DNA of 14,583 nucleotides, from contig CAZZHV010000031.1 of assembly GCA_964654135.1 (NCBI GenBank), forward strand, positions 1 to 14,583, in the 5' to 3' direction. The notes beneath the pieces are model-generated. The model was not told the origin of the DNA, did not search any database, and saw only the letters and a list, made by a program, of their open reading frames with translations. Origin of the DNA: CAMLQK01 sp964654135 (GTDB lineage Bacteria; Patescibacteriota; Saccharimonadia; Saccharimonadales; UBA4665). Positions 1 to 5,566 of this stretch are shown one piece after another; position 1 is the first letter of the stretch; each line of letters opens with the position of its first letter. Position numbers and translations under genes: made by a program.

Positions 1-473
1 TCCATCGAACACTTCGTGAAAACATTGCATATGGAGCACCAGATGCAACCGAAGAGCAAATCCATGAAGCTGCTCGAAAGGCTCATGCCTCCGACTTTAT
101 CGAGCAACTACAGGATGGCTACGAAACACTTGTTGGCGAACGTGGCGTAAAGCTCAGTGGCGGTCAGCGCCAGCGCATTGTTATTGCTCGCGCCATTCTA
201 AAAGACGCCCCAATTCTCGTACTCGACGAAGCAACCAGCGCACTCGATAGTGAATCAGAAATTCTGATTCAAAAAGCTCTGCAGGAGCTCATGAAAAAGC
301 GCACCGCGATCGTTATTGCTCACCGCCTCAGCACTATCCAAAAAATGGATCGCATCCTTGTGCTTGAACAAGGTCATGTAGTTGAACAAGGTTCGCATAC
401 AGACCTCGTCAATAAGAAGGGCGTCTATGCCCAGCTCTGGGCGCACCAATCCGGCGGTTTCATCGAAGAATAG
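1..473 (+). CDS. ABC transporter ATP-binding protein, 3' end (exporter type, partial)
   Basis: This is the C-terminal part of an ATP-binding cassette; the 5' end lies outside the window and the reading frame enters at base 3. About 156 residues are visible. They contain the ABC signature LSGGQRQR (bases 153-176), Walker B ILVLDEA (213-233), a D-loop SALD and the switch histidine in IAHRLSTI. The N-terminal visible part (RENIAYG, then an alpha-helical segment and the GYET.VGERG motif) is typical of ABC-B/MsbA-like exporters, in which a six-helix membrane domain precedes the nucleotide-binding domain on the same chain. Such proteins use ATP to move lipids, peptides or drugs across the cytoplasmic membrane; the substrate cannot be read from this fragment. 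The gene ends with TAG and is followed by a long hairpin. The family call is secure, the exporter subtype likely. Confidence 0.93.
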   Translation, partial: HRTLRENIAYGAPDATEEQIHEAARKAHASDFIEQLQDGYETLVGERGVKLSGGQRQRIVIARAILKDAPILVLDEATSALDSESEILIQKALQELMKKRTAIVIAHRLSTIQKMDRILVLEQGHVVEQGSHTDLVNKKGVYAQLWAHQSGGFIEE

Positions 474-528
474 CTACAAGTACCTGGAAAATCAATTTCT
501 CTAAATTGCCTTTCTTGTGTACTTGTAT

Positions 529-604
529 GGGGGTATTGCCGGTAGAGAGTTGTGTAATTGATGACGCAAATGCGTCCACACAGCTCCCCACCGGCGCCCC
601 TTTT
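529..604 (+). terminator. Long nested hairpin with T-run after the ABC gene
   Basis: A multi-step stem: GGGGG (529-533) with CCCC (597-600); GCCGGT (538-543) with ACCGGC (590-595); GAGTTGTGT (547-555) with ACACAGCTC (578-586), one G-U pair; and an inner GACGCA (563-568) with TGCGTC (571-576). TTTT follows at 601-604, so it fits an intrinsic terminator for the plus strand, about 55 bases after the ABC stop. It also begins 9-12 bases beyond the stop of gene A on the other strand, but without a T-run in that direction. The length and nesting are unusual for a plain terminator. Confidence 0.6.
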
Positions 605-612
605 GTTGTTGA

Positions 613-2022
613 TCAGATCTTGTTATTCCCCTCGTCTGGGCGCACGTGGTGCAGGTGACCGAAGACCAGAAGCCTCTTGTCGCTCAGCCGGTTGGCCAAG
701 TTGGGGTCAGTGTTGCGATCGGCGTAGACGATAGTGCCGTCCTCGAAGAACTTGCGCTGTCCACGACTCTGGATGATCTTGGCTGGAACACCGTTGATGT
801 TGAGCAGGAGTGGCGCGCCGTTGGCCGCATCGTACGAGGAATAGACGATGGTCTGTTCGCCGTACTGAGCGGAGCGCTCGCGCCTCACCTTGCCGACGTA
901 GTAGCCGTGCTCAGCGAGCATCTTGATGAGCTGCCTGTCGATGGCGACCATGGTCGCTTCGACTCGCGGGCCGACGTTGGTGTCGTGCAGCTCAAAGTAG
1001 AGCTTACGGTAGGTTTCGAGCAACTCCTCGCCGGTAGTCGGAACTCCGGAGAAGTGATTGGCGAAGCAGAACTGCGCCTTGATGCTGTGCAGCGACACTC
1101 GTGCCAGGAATTCCATCGAGCCCGGCAAGGACTGCTTGGCGATCTCGACCCAGATGTCATCCGGCAGCTCCATGAGCATGTCAACCGACAGACCCTTGAG
1201 GGACGTCAAGTTGCCAGCGGCCATGGTGCACAGGCGGATCACCTGGTGCTTGTCGAGGAACCGTGGAGGCACCTCGTCAATGGTGTAGGCGTGGTCGTCA
1301 CAGTCGTAACCGGGACGAATAGCCATGAACCGTTCCTGCAGGTTGGGCCTGCCGAGCTCACCCGCGGTGAACATCAGTTCCGGCGCCCAAAGGACACACT
1401 CCTTGATGATCTCGAAGAGCTGGTCCTCGGGCAGGAAGTTCCAGTGCGCACGGTGGTCCATCGCTTCGAACAGGGGCTTCCCTGCGCGGTCGTTGAACCG
1501 GTTGCTCTCGGAGACCCAGCCCGCGCCGTAGTGCAGGATGTAACGTGCGAGGGCACGCTTGTCATCCATGAGGACCTTCGAGCTGTTGAGCTGGGCCAGA
1601 ATGGACTTGGCGACGCTTGTCGGACGAACCTCGCAGTCGATGGCCGCGGTAATCCACTTGATGGTGCGCAGCGGTTGCACGGCAGCGATCGCGATGATCA
1701 GCTGGCCACGGTCGCGCTCCGGGATCGAGTGGAGGATGTTTGCCTCAGCGATCGCTCGAACAACGTCCGGGTTTTCGAGGTGCATCATGAAGAACGGTCG
1801 GCGAAGCTGCTCCTCCACGAGTTCGCAGAAGATCCTCAAGTTTCGCCAGATGTACTCGATGCCCACCGAACGCAGTTCGCCGTTCACCACGTAGGTGCGA
1901 CGTACAGCGTCATGCAGGCTCTCGACGGTGAGTGTTCCACGGCACGCGCTGTCCTCCAGCGTGATCGTGATCCGACGAACGTCTTCGAGATTTTCGGACG
2001 TCATCTGGTACGGCTGGGACAT
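613..2022 (-). CDS. Gene A: GC-rich hypothetical protein, 469 aa, mostly helical
   Basis: I do not recognise the family. The ATG at 2022 (protein MSQPYQM...) is chosen over the TTG at 2130 because a purine-rich stretch (GGAGAAGAGAG) lies upstream and a hairpin occupies the segment that a longer reading would translate. The product is probably soluble: no signal peptide or membrane helix is visible. Residues about 35-380 look alpha-helical, with recurring modules of the form LPxDxhxEIh (residues 197-205 and 286-294). A shorter, probably beta-rich tail (residues 388-435) follows. Codon use is far from the neighbours: over bases 1201-1299, 29 of 33 codons end in G or C, and block 1441-1500 has 40 G+C of 60 against 25 of 60 in dedA (4741-4800). 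This suggests acquisition from a GC-rich donor. Shared control elements and similar modules tie it to gene B. It ends in TGA. The function is unknown. Confidence 0.8.
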   Translation of the reverse strand: MSQPYQMTSENLEDVRRITITLEDSACRGTLTVESLHDAVRRTYVVNGELRSVGIEYIWRNLRIFCELVEEQLRRPFFMMHLENPDVVRAIAEANILHSIPERDRGQLIIAIAAVQPLRTIKWITAAIDCEVRPTSVAKSILAQLNSSKVLMDDKRALARYILHYGAGWVSESNRFNDRAGKPLFEAMDHRAHWNFLPEDQLFEIIKECVLWAPELMFTAGELGRPNLQERFMAIRPGYDCDDHAYTIDEVPPRFLDKHQVIRLCTMAAGNLTSLKGLSVDMLMELPDDIWVEIAKQSLPGSMEFLARVSLHSIKAQFCFANHFSGVPTTGEELLETYRKLYFELHDTNVGPRVEATMVAIDRQLIKMLAEHGYYVGKVRRERSAQYGEQTIVYSSYDAANGAPLLLNINGVPAKIIQSRGQRKFFEDGTIVYADRNTDPNLANRLSDKRLLVFGHLHHVRPDEGNNKI

Positions 2023-2040
2023 GGCAGTCGTCTCTCTTCT

Positions 2041-2053
2041 CCGGATAATCCGG
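2041..2053 (-). promoter_or_regulatory. Dyad next to the gene A ribosome binding site
   Basis: CCGGAT-a-ATCCGG is a perfect 6+1+6 dyad. On the minus strand it directly precedes and partly overlaps the purine-rich GGAGAAGAGAG segment that should serve as ribosome binding site for the ATG at 2022. A protein bound to the DNA, or an alternative RNA fold, could control access to it. Just upstream, GCAC-tttt-GTGC (2063-2074) could form another short hairpin. No function is shown by the sequence alone. Confidence 0.4.
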
Positions 2054-2082
2054 GTAGCGGTTGCACTTTTGTGCGGTTGAGG

Positions 2083-2134
2083 GCTTTTGGGGGTCAAACT
2101 ATACAGCAAGCCATACAAATTGACCGCCAAAAGC
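2083..2134. repeat. Inverted repeat in the gene A leader, related to the one at 2232-2295
   Basis: A 15-base arm GCTTTTGGGGGTCAA (2083-2097) pairs with TTGACCGCCAAAAGC (2120-2134) with a single mismatch, around a 22-base loop. It lies in the predicted 5' untranslated region of gene A. The left arm is preceded by GTTGAGG (2076-2082). The same GTTGAGG, a TT insertion, then GCTCTTGGG occur at the left of the palindrome at 2232-2295, so the two look like copies of one element family. Confidence 0.75.
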
Positions 2135-2189
2135 TATCTGATACAAACATAAAAGGGCTCGCTGCAATATTGCTGCAGTGATGTGAAAT

Positions 2190-2218
2190 ATGATACCATA
2201 TTTTGAATAATTTTGCAA
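2190..2218 (-). promoter_or_regulatory. Gene A promoter (TTGCAA-17-TATCAT, extended -10)
   Basis: On the minus strand, -35 TTGCAA (2218-2213) is 17 bases from -10 TATCAT (2195-2190), which is preceded by TGG, an extended -10. Predicted transcription start is near 2183, giving a leader of about 160 bases with several hairpins. GCAATATT occurs on both sides of the -10: inside the palindrome GCAATATTGC at 2164-2173 and again at 2215-2222 over the -35. These are candidate operator halves. ACATCAC just downstream of the -10 is shared with the gene B promoter. Confidence 0.65.
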
Positions 2219-2231
2219 TATTATGACCCCT

Positions 2232-2295
2232 GTTGAGGTTGCTCTTGGGCGAAGGAATTAGCGTATAGCTATCACTTCGCCCAAGAGGCCTCGAA
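2232..2295. repeat. Strong palindrome downstream of gene B
   Basis: CTCTTGGGCGAAG (2242-2254) and CTTCGCCCAAGAG (2275-2287) form a perfect 13-bp stem around a 20-base loop that holds a further TAGC/GCTA stem. Outer pairing GAGG (2235-2238) with CCTC (2289-2292) extends it beyond a small internal loop. It begins about 7 bases after the gene B stop, where a terminator would be expected, but no T-run follows on either strand. It may act as an RNA 3'-end stabiliser, a factor-dependent stop or a DNA element. Its left flank matches the palindrome at 2083-2134. Confidence 0.8.
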
Positions 2296-2301
2296 TACCT
2301 C

Positions 2302-3474
2302 CTATTCAGGAATAGCGTAGAAGTTCGCGGTGCCTGGCGTCACACCGGGGAAGAACAATACACGAGTCCCCGCTGGAAGCTTGGAGCACTGGTTGAAAGC
2401 AATGTATCGCCTGCCTTCGTGGTAGGCAACACATTCCATCCGCTCATACTCGTCAAGCTCTTTCACCAGCGGTGCCTCGGCATAGCCCAGGACAAGGAAC
2501 GCCTCAAGGCACCAGCGGCGCATCCGAAACAACGGCAAACAATCAAATTGCCGATCTCGAAATACCGCCAGTTGCGTAGAGACGTACTCTAGGCCGGAGC
2601 CTAGGTGCACAGGGCTGTATGCGCTGAGGTTCACCTCGTGAGCCGCCCTAACTGCCAACGTGTGCACAGTCTGGGGTGACCACACAATAGCCAGGTGCCT
2701 TTCGTACAGAACGTTCTTGCCCAGCGCGTCTAGCGCGATGGCCATCCAATCGTTCAGTAGTAGGTTGAAGTCGTCGCTCTTCATGCTGCAAATTGCCGTC
2801 TCGATTATTTCGTCAATGACATCGGCGGGCAGCCGAAATATCAACAACGAAGAGATACGCGACGTCTCTTGCGAGATGAGCAGAGTGGGCTGCGCCTTGG
2901 CCACCGACAGCAGCAACCGCTGTAGTTCGTCAGCTGTGAGATGCTCCCAGAGAGCACCCCAGGTCAACTGAACCTGACAGGCGTGCCAAAGTTGTATCCA
3001 GATAGGGTGCCCTGGATCTTCGGCGTACCGCTCGAATAGCGTCAGCATGAACTGCTGAGTCTCTGGATTCGAGAGGCCCATTGACCGCAGCGCCAGCCGA
3101 ACATTAGTTTTGCTGAGCGGACTGCGCACATCGAGCGAGCGAGAAACGAACTGCAGCTGCTTCCCCGGGTCGATCATCGCAAACAGCTTGGGGCTGTTGA
3201 CTATAGCCGGAGCTGCGATCGTGCTCACCAGGCTTTCGAAGAATGCAGACGTATTGCCAAGCACTTCAGCAACAGCGTCTTCTCGACCGGCGATCCACTC
3301 CAACCCGGCGGTTGAATGACCGCTGTACTTCAGTATTGGAGTCGTGAAGGCGTTGTGCAGAGCGCGTCCAAATGCCAACCTCAGTTCAGAGGTTTGTTTG
3401 GCATGCGCAATACGCAGCAAGCCATCCAGCTGAACGGCCATTTCCTGGTGCTCACTCTCGTGAAGCTCTGCCAT
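2302..3474 (-). CDS. Gene B: hypothetical protein, 390 aa, mostly helical
   Basis: I do not recognise the family. The ATG at 3474 (MAELHESEHQ...) is preferred: GGGGA lies at a workable distance upstream, and a longer reading to 3543 would run through the operator and the -10 box. The protein looks soluble and alpha-helical over residues 10-340, without signal peptide or membrane segments. A short beta-rich tail follows (residues 348-390; AYHEGRRYIAF, then RVLFFPG). Residues 176-200 (WEHLTADELQ...PTLL) and 213-224 (FRLPADVIDEII) resemble modules in gene A (WNFLPEDQLF...PELM and LPDDIWVEIA). This suggests distant common ancestry or a shared helical repeat. G+C in two sampled 60-base blocks is 28 and 34, higher than in most of the window but below gene A. 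It has its own promoter with a perfect dyad and ends at a strong palindrome. The function is unknown. Confidence 0.8.
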   Translation of the reverse strand: MAELHESEHQEMAVQLDGLLRIAHAKQTSELRLAFGRALHNAFTTPILKYSGHSTAGLEWIAGREDAVAEVLGNTSAFFESLVSTIAAPAIVNSPKLFAMIDPGKQLQFVSRSLDVRSPLSKTNVRLALRSMGLSNPETQQFMLTLFERYAEDPGHPIWIQLWHACQVQLTWGALWEHLTADELQRLLLSVAKAQPTLLISQETSRISSLLIFRLPADVIDEIIETAICSMKSDDFNLLLNDWMAIALDALGKNVLYERHLAIVWSPQTVHTLAVRAAHEVNLSAYSPVHLGSGLEYVSTQLAVFRDRQFDCLPLFRMRRWCLEAFLVLGYAEAPLVKELDEYERMECVAYHEGRRYIAFNQCSKLPAGTRVLFFPGVTPGTANFYAIPE

Positions 3475-3507
3475 GGGTATCGTCCCCTTCGGGAGGTTTC
3501 GAGTTAC

Positions 3508-3528
3508 AACATCACACTGTGTGATGTT
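3508..3528. promoter_or_regulatory. Perfect 10+1+10 dyad at the gene B promoter (likely operator)
   Basis: AACATCACAC (3508-3517), a central T, then GTGTGATGTT (3519-3528) form a perfect inverted repeat. With a one-base centre it is poor as an RNA hairpin but ideal as a binding site for a dimeric DNA-binding protein. It starts at the predicted transcription start of gene B, directly downstream of the -10, so binding there would block transcription. A half-site match, ACATCAC, occurs at the same place in the gene A promoter. Confidence 0.7.
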
Positions 3529-3533
3529 CGGAT

Positions 3534-3542
3534 ATGATAGCA
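3534..3542 (-). promoter_or_regulatory. Gene B promoter, extended -10
   Basis: On the minus strand TGC-TATCAT (3542-3534) is an extended -10 with five of six matches to TATAAT. No acceptable -35 is seen 17 bases upstream, where the rplY terminator stem lies. Predicted start is near 3527, at the edge of the dyad. The gene is therefore transcribed separately from rplY. Confidence 0.6.
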
Positions 3543-3545
3543 CAG

Positions 3546-3573
3546 AAAAAGAGCGACACGTGGTCGCTCTTTT
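3546..3573. terminator. Bidirectional terminator after rplY
   Basis: GAGCGAC (3551-3557), loop ACGTG, GTCGCTC (3563-3569), flanked by A5 on the left and T4 on the right. It gives a stem plus U-run on both strands. Its main role is to end rplY, whose stop lies about 18 bases away; it also isolates the gene B promoter from read-through. Confidence 0.88.
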
Positions 3574-3590
3574 GTGTTTTATAGAGATTA

Positions 3591-4331
3591 CTAGTCCTTA
3601 GTCGGATTGTGACCTTGTTGCTTGTCTTCCTTCTCTTGCTTACCGCCTGGACGAATTTCGTCTTTCTGGGTACCCACTTCGGCAGTGCTTTCGTGGTCAG
3701 CTGGTACATCTTCCTGGTCTTCGGCTGCTGCATCACCGCCGGCAGCGTCGTTAGCTGCGGCAAGAGCACTTGGCTCAAAGACGTTGGCAATTTGCTGGCT
3801 AGGATCAGATTTGATCTCGATACCTGCAGGAACAATAAGGTCGGCAACCGTAGCGTGGTCACCAATTTCTACGAGTTTTTCACCGTCAAATTCTAAGAAA
3901 TCTGGCAGCTTGTTGGCTGGCGCCTCAACTTCTACAGTTGTAGCGTTGTGGATCACCATAAGACCCGCGCGCTCAGCTGGCGTCGCTTCGTTGCCCTCTT
4001 CGAGCTTCACACGAATTGGAATGTCAGTTGTGACCTTTTCGTTGGCCTTTACCGCATTAAACACAACGTGCATAAATGAGTTGTAAATTGGGTCATGTGT
4101 AACAGATTTGATAATTGCTGTGTACTTCTTGTCGCCAACCTTCAGTGTAATTGGGTGGTGGCGACCAGCCTCTTTGTATGCTTCGTGAACAGCTTGGTAT
4201 TCACCCATCACTACAATAGAGTCTTTGCCATGGTCATGGATAACCGCAGGGACCTTGCCTGCTTTGCGTAAATTCTTGACTGTCTTACCTATAACTTCAC
4301 GTTTTTCGAGTGCGAGCGTCACTTCTTGCAT
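3591..4331 (-). CDS. rplY: 50S ribosomal protein L25/general stress protein Ctc
   Basis: A 246-residue protein of the long (Ctc/TL5) form of L25, which binds 5S rRNA in the large ribosomal subunit. The N-terminal L25 domain spans residues 1-93, with the family motif LRKAGKVPAVIHDHGK (21-36) and MHVVF near its end. The C-terminal beta domain spans about 100-186 (IPIRVKLEEG, then DATVADLIVP-type segments and GIEIKSDPSQQIANVFEP). A tail from about residue 188 is low-complexity and charged: first Ala/Glu/Asp-rich, then Lys/Gln-rich. Tails of this kind are common and variable. The start at 4331 is set by a strong AGGAGG four bases upstream; the in-frame ATG codons at 4358 and 4355 lie upstream of this ribosome site. 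The gene diverges from the DedA gene and ends in TAG before a bidirectional terminator. Confidence 0.95.
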   Translation of the reverse strand: MQEVTLALEKREVIGKTVKNLRKAGKVPAVIHDHGKDSIVVMGEYQAVHEAYKEAGRHHPITLKVGDKKYTAIIKSVTHDPIYNSFMHVVFNAVKANEKVTTDIPIRVKLEEGNEATPAERAGLMVIHNATTVEVEAPANKLPDFLEFDGEKLVEIGDHATVADLIVPAGIEIKSDPSQQIANVFEPSALAAANDAAGGDAAAEDQEDVPADHESTAEVGTQKDEIRPGGKQEKEDKQQGHNPTKD

Positions 4332-4356
4332 ATATCCTCCTAATTGTTTGCCCATC

Positions 4357-4385
4357 ACTATATAGTATACACCTCCTTGTCTGAA
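4357..4385 (-). promoter_or_regulatory. Possible rplY promoter
   Basis: On the minus strand TTCAGA (4385-4380) lies 17 bases from TATAGT (4362-4357). A second candidate, TATACT (4369-4364), overlaps the spacer and lacks a good -35. Either start would give a 20-26 base leader carrying the AGGAGG site. The two boxes make the palindrome ACTATATAGT. Moderate to weak support. Confidence 0.4.
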
Positions 4386-4449
4386 CCCTTGCTTGAGAGG
4401 TGTTTAAACCAATGTGGACGAGCGGCGCATTTCACTGTACGCTTATCAT

Positions 4450-5103
4450 ATGGATGTAACACATATTCTCGAGAGTGCTGGCGTTGTAGGTGGCCTGCTT
4501 GCAATTGCAGTAATTATTTTTGCTGAGTCAGGTTTGCTTATTGGCTTCTTTTTGCCAGGCGATACGTTATTATTCCCAGCTGGTTTCTTCGCAGCCCAGG
4601 GGAAACTGCCGCTTGCTGGCGTTCTTGTTGCTGCGTGGGTTGGTTCTGTAATTGGTAATGAGGTGGGATATATAATCGGGCAAAAAACTGGACCTCGTGT
4701 CTTTAGAAAAAAGGACGGTATTATTTTCCGCAAAGAGTACATTACTCAGGCAGAAACTTTCTACGAAAAGCACGGTGGTAAAACCATTATTCTTGCCCGT
4801 TTCTTGCCAATTTTACGTACGTTTGCGCCTTTAGTTGCTGGCGTAGCTAACATGGATCGTAAGCGATTCTTCTTATACAACCTCTTTGGTGGCGCAGCAT
4901 GGGTAGCAAGTGTTGTTCTGTTAGGCTATTGGCTTGGTAGTAAAATTCCAAATATCGATCACTATATTATTCCGGCAATTGGTATTGCAACGCTATTTAC
5001 CTTTGGACCAACGCTTGTCCATCTATTACGTGAACCACGCTTACGTGCCTGGATGGGTAGCCAATGGCAACGCGTGGCAATGCGCCTTAAGCGTCGCGCC
5101 TAG
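4450..5103 (+). CDS. DedA-family (VTT domain) membrane protein
   Basis: A 217-residue polytopic membrane protein of the DedA/SNARE-associated family. Family members are linked to transbilayer movement of undecaprenyl phosphate or phospholipids and to membrane homeostasis; the substrate here is not readable. The family hallmarks are all present: FAES with Glu26, FFLPGDT with Asp38, the GNEVGYIIG segment (69-77), and the RFLPILRTFAPLVAG motif with Arg117 and Arg123. The acidic pair and arginine pair correspond to residues essential in characterised DedA proteins. Hydrophobic segments fall near 12-35, 40-70, 110-135, 140-165 and 170-190, and the tail is Arg/Lys-rich. The start at ATG 4450 lacks a visible Shine-Dalgarno; a GTG at 4414 in frame would add 12 residues but matches no family feature. 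It is monocistronic, with a terminator 20 bases after the stop. Confidence 0.92.
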   Translation: MDVTHILESAGVVGGLLAIAVIIFAESGLLIGFFLPGDTLLFPAGFFAAQGKLPLAGVLVAAWVGSVIGNEVGYIIGQKTGPRVFRKKDGIIFRKEYITQAETFYEKHGGKTIILARFLPILRTFAPLVAGVANMDRKRFFLYNLFGGAAWVASVVLLGYWLGSKIPNIDHYIIPAIGIATLFTFGPTLVHLLREPRLRAWMGSQWQRVAMRLKRRA

Positions 5104-5123
5104 GTTTTTATCTTCAACAATGC

Positions 5124-5150
5124 AATAAGCCCTCTAAGGGCTTATTTTTT
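5124..5150 (+). terminator. Intrinsic terminator after the DedA gene
   Basis: AATAAGCCCT (5124-5133), loop CTA, AGGGCTTATT (5137-5146), continuing into T-rich sequence to 5150. A 10-bp perfect stem with a U-run, 20 bases downstream of the stop codon. Confidence 0.92.
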
Positions 5151-5152
5151 AC

Positions 5153-5201
5153 TTGCATAATCCAGGACCTGTCAGTATCATACGCACATCGACGTATGTG
5201 C
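5153..5201 (+). promoter_or_regulatory. Promoter with downstream dyad for the 104-aa gene
   Basis: TTGCAT (5153-5158), 17 bases, TATCAT (5176-5181). This is almost the same box pair as the gene A promoter (TTGCAA-17-TATCAT). GCACAT (5184-5189) and ATGTGC (5196-5201) form a dyad directly after the -10, over the predicted start near 5188. The leader to the ATG at 5252 would be about 64 bases. Confidence 0.5.
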
Positions 5202-5251
5202 ACTATGTCGTATCAGATGCGGTGATAATTTCAAATAACTTGGACATCGCT

Positions 5252-5566
5252 ATGAAACGATATGCTTTTTGTATAGACAATGCTGCTGCCGATTGGTGGC
5301 AATATCACTTTGACGATGCCCTGCTCCGCAACGACGTATCGTGGCGGAGTTGGCGCATTGCGCTTCAAAAACAGTTAAGCCAGGACCAGCTAAATGGCCT
5401 AGCCTGCGGTATTTGCGGCGAAATTACCGAGCCCGATTGCGGTAAGGTGTTGCTGGGCGGTTACAAGATCGCCTACTGTCTTACTTTATGCGAGTCGCCA
5501 TTGCGGCGAGACATTAAGCAAACACTTACTGTACTCGAAGCGCGTAGAGCATCTGGAGGTAACTAA
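5252..5566 (+). CDS. Hypothetical protein, 104 aa, cysteine-containing
   Basis: Not recognised. The ATG at 5252 (MKRYAFCID...) is preferred to a TTG at 5153, because that TTG is part of the preceding promoter. The product is small and soluble, with a Trp-rich N-terminal half (ADWWQYHFDD; SWRSWRIALQ) and a cysteine group in the middle (ACGICGEITEPDCG, residues 51-64, then YCLTLC about ten residues on). The cysteines could bind a metal, but spacing is not that of a standard zinc finger. The C-terminus is helical and basic. No Shine-Dalgarno is obvious. The stop overlaps the stop of the convergent gene by 4 bp, so the ends must be read through or compete. It might be a regulator or partner of the adjacent Rcl/RHH proteins, but nothing in the sequence shows this. 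Confidence 0.6.
   Translation: MKRYAFCIDNAAADWWQYHFDDALLRNDVSWRSWRIALQKQLSQDQLNGLACGICGEITEPDCGKVLLGGYKIAYCLTLCESPLRRDIKQTLTVLEARRASGGN

Noticed and set aside
475..527. Inverted repeat TACAAGTAC / GTACTTGTA after the ABC stop
   Set aside because: The 9-bp arms are perfect, but the loop is 35 bases and no T-run follows; the next hairpin is a better terminator. It may be chance.
2023..2130. Longer start (TTG) for gene A
   Set aside because: It would translate through the leader hairpin; the added 36 residues look like leader sequence, and the ATG at 2022 has a purine-rich site.
646..2181. A 511-codon open frame on the plus strand opposite gene A
   Set aside because: It is the mirror of a GC-rich coding frame: its product is dominated by Val, Asp, Leu, Arg and His with no domain pattern, while the minus frame has strong G/C third positions, a promoter and a plausible ribosome site.
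529..2295. Integron cassette array: two unknown genes each followed by a long hairpin
   Set aside because: The hairpins lack the paired RYYYAAC...GTTRRRY ends of attC sites. GTTGAGG lies at the left end and CCTCGAA at the right, the reverse of the required order. Gene A has its own promoter and there is no integrase in view.
3512..3865. 117-codon minus-strand frame overlapping the rplY end and the gene B promoter
   Set aside because: It is out of frame with rplY, crosses the terminator and the operator, and shows no domain or ribosome site.
4412..4459. Short upstream ORF (15 codons) overlapping the DedA start
   Set aside because: It has no ribosome site or promoter support and is too short to distinguish from chance.
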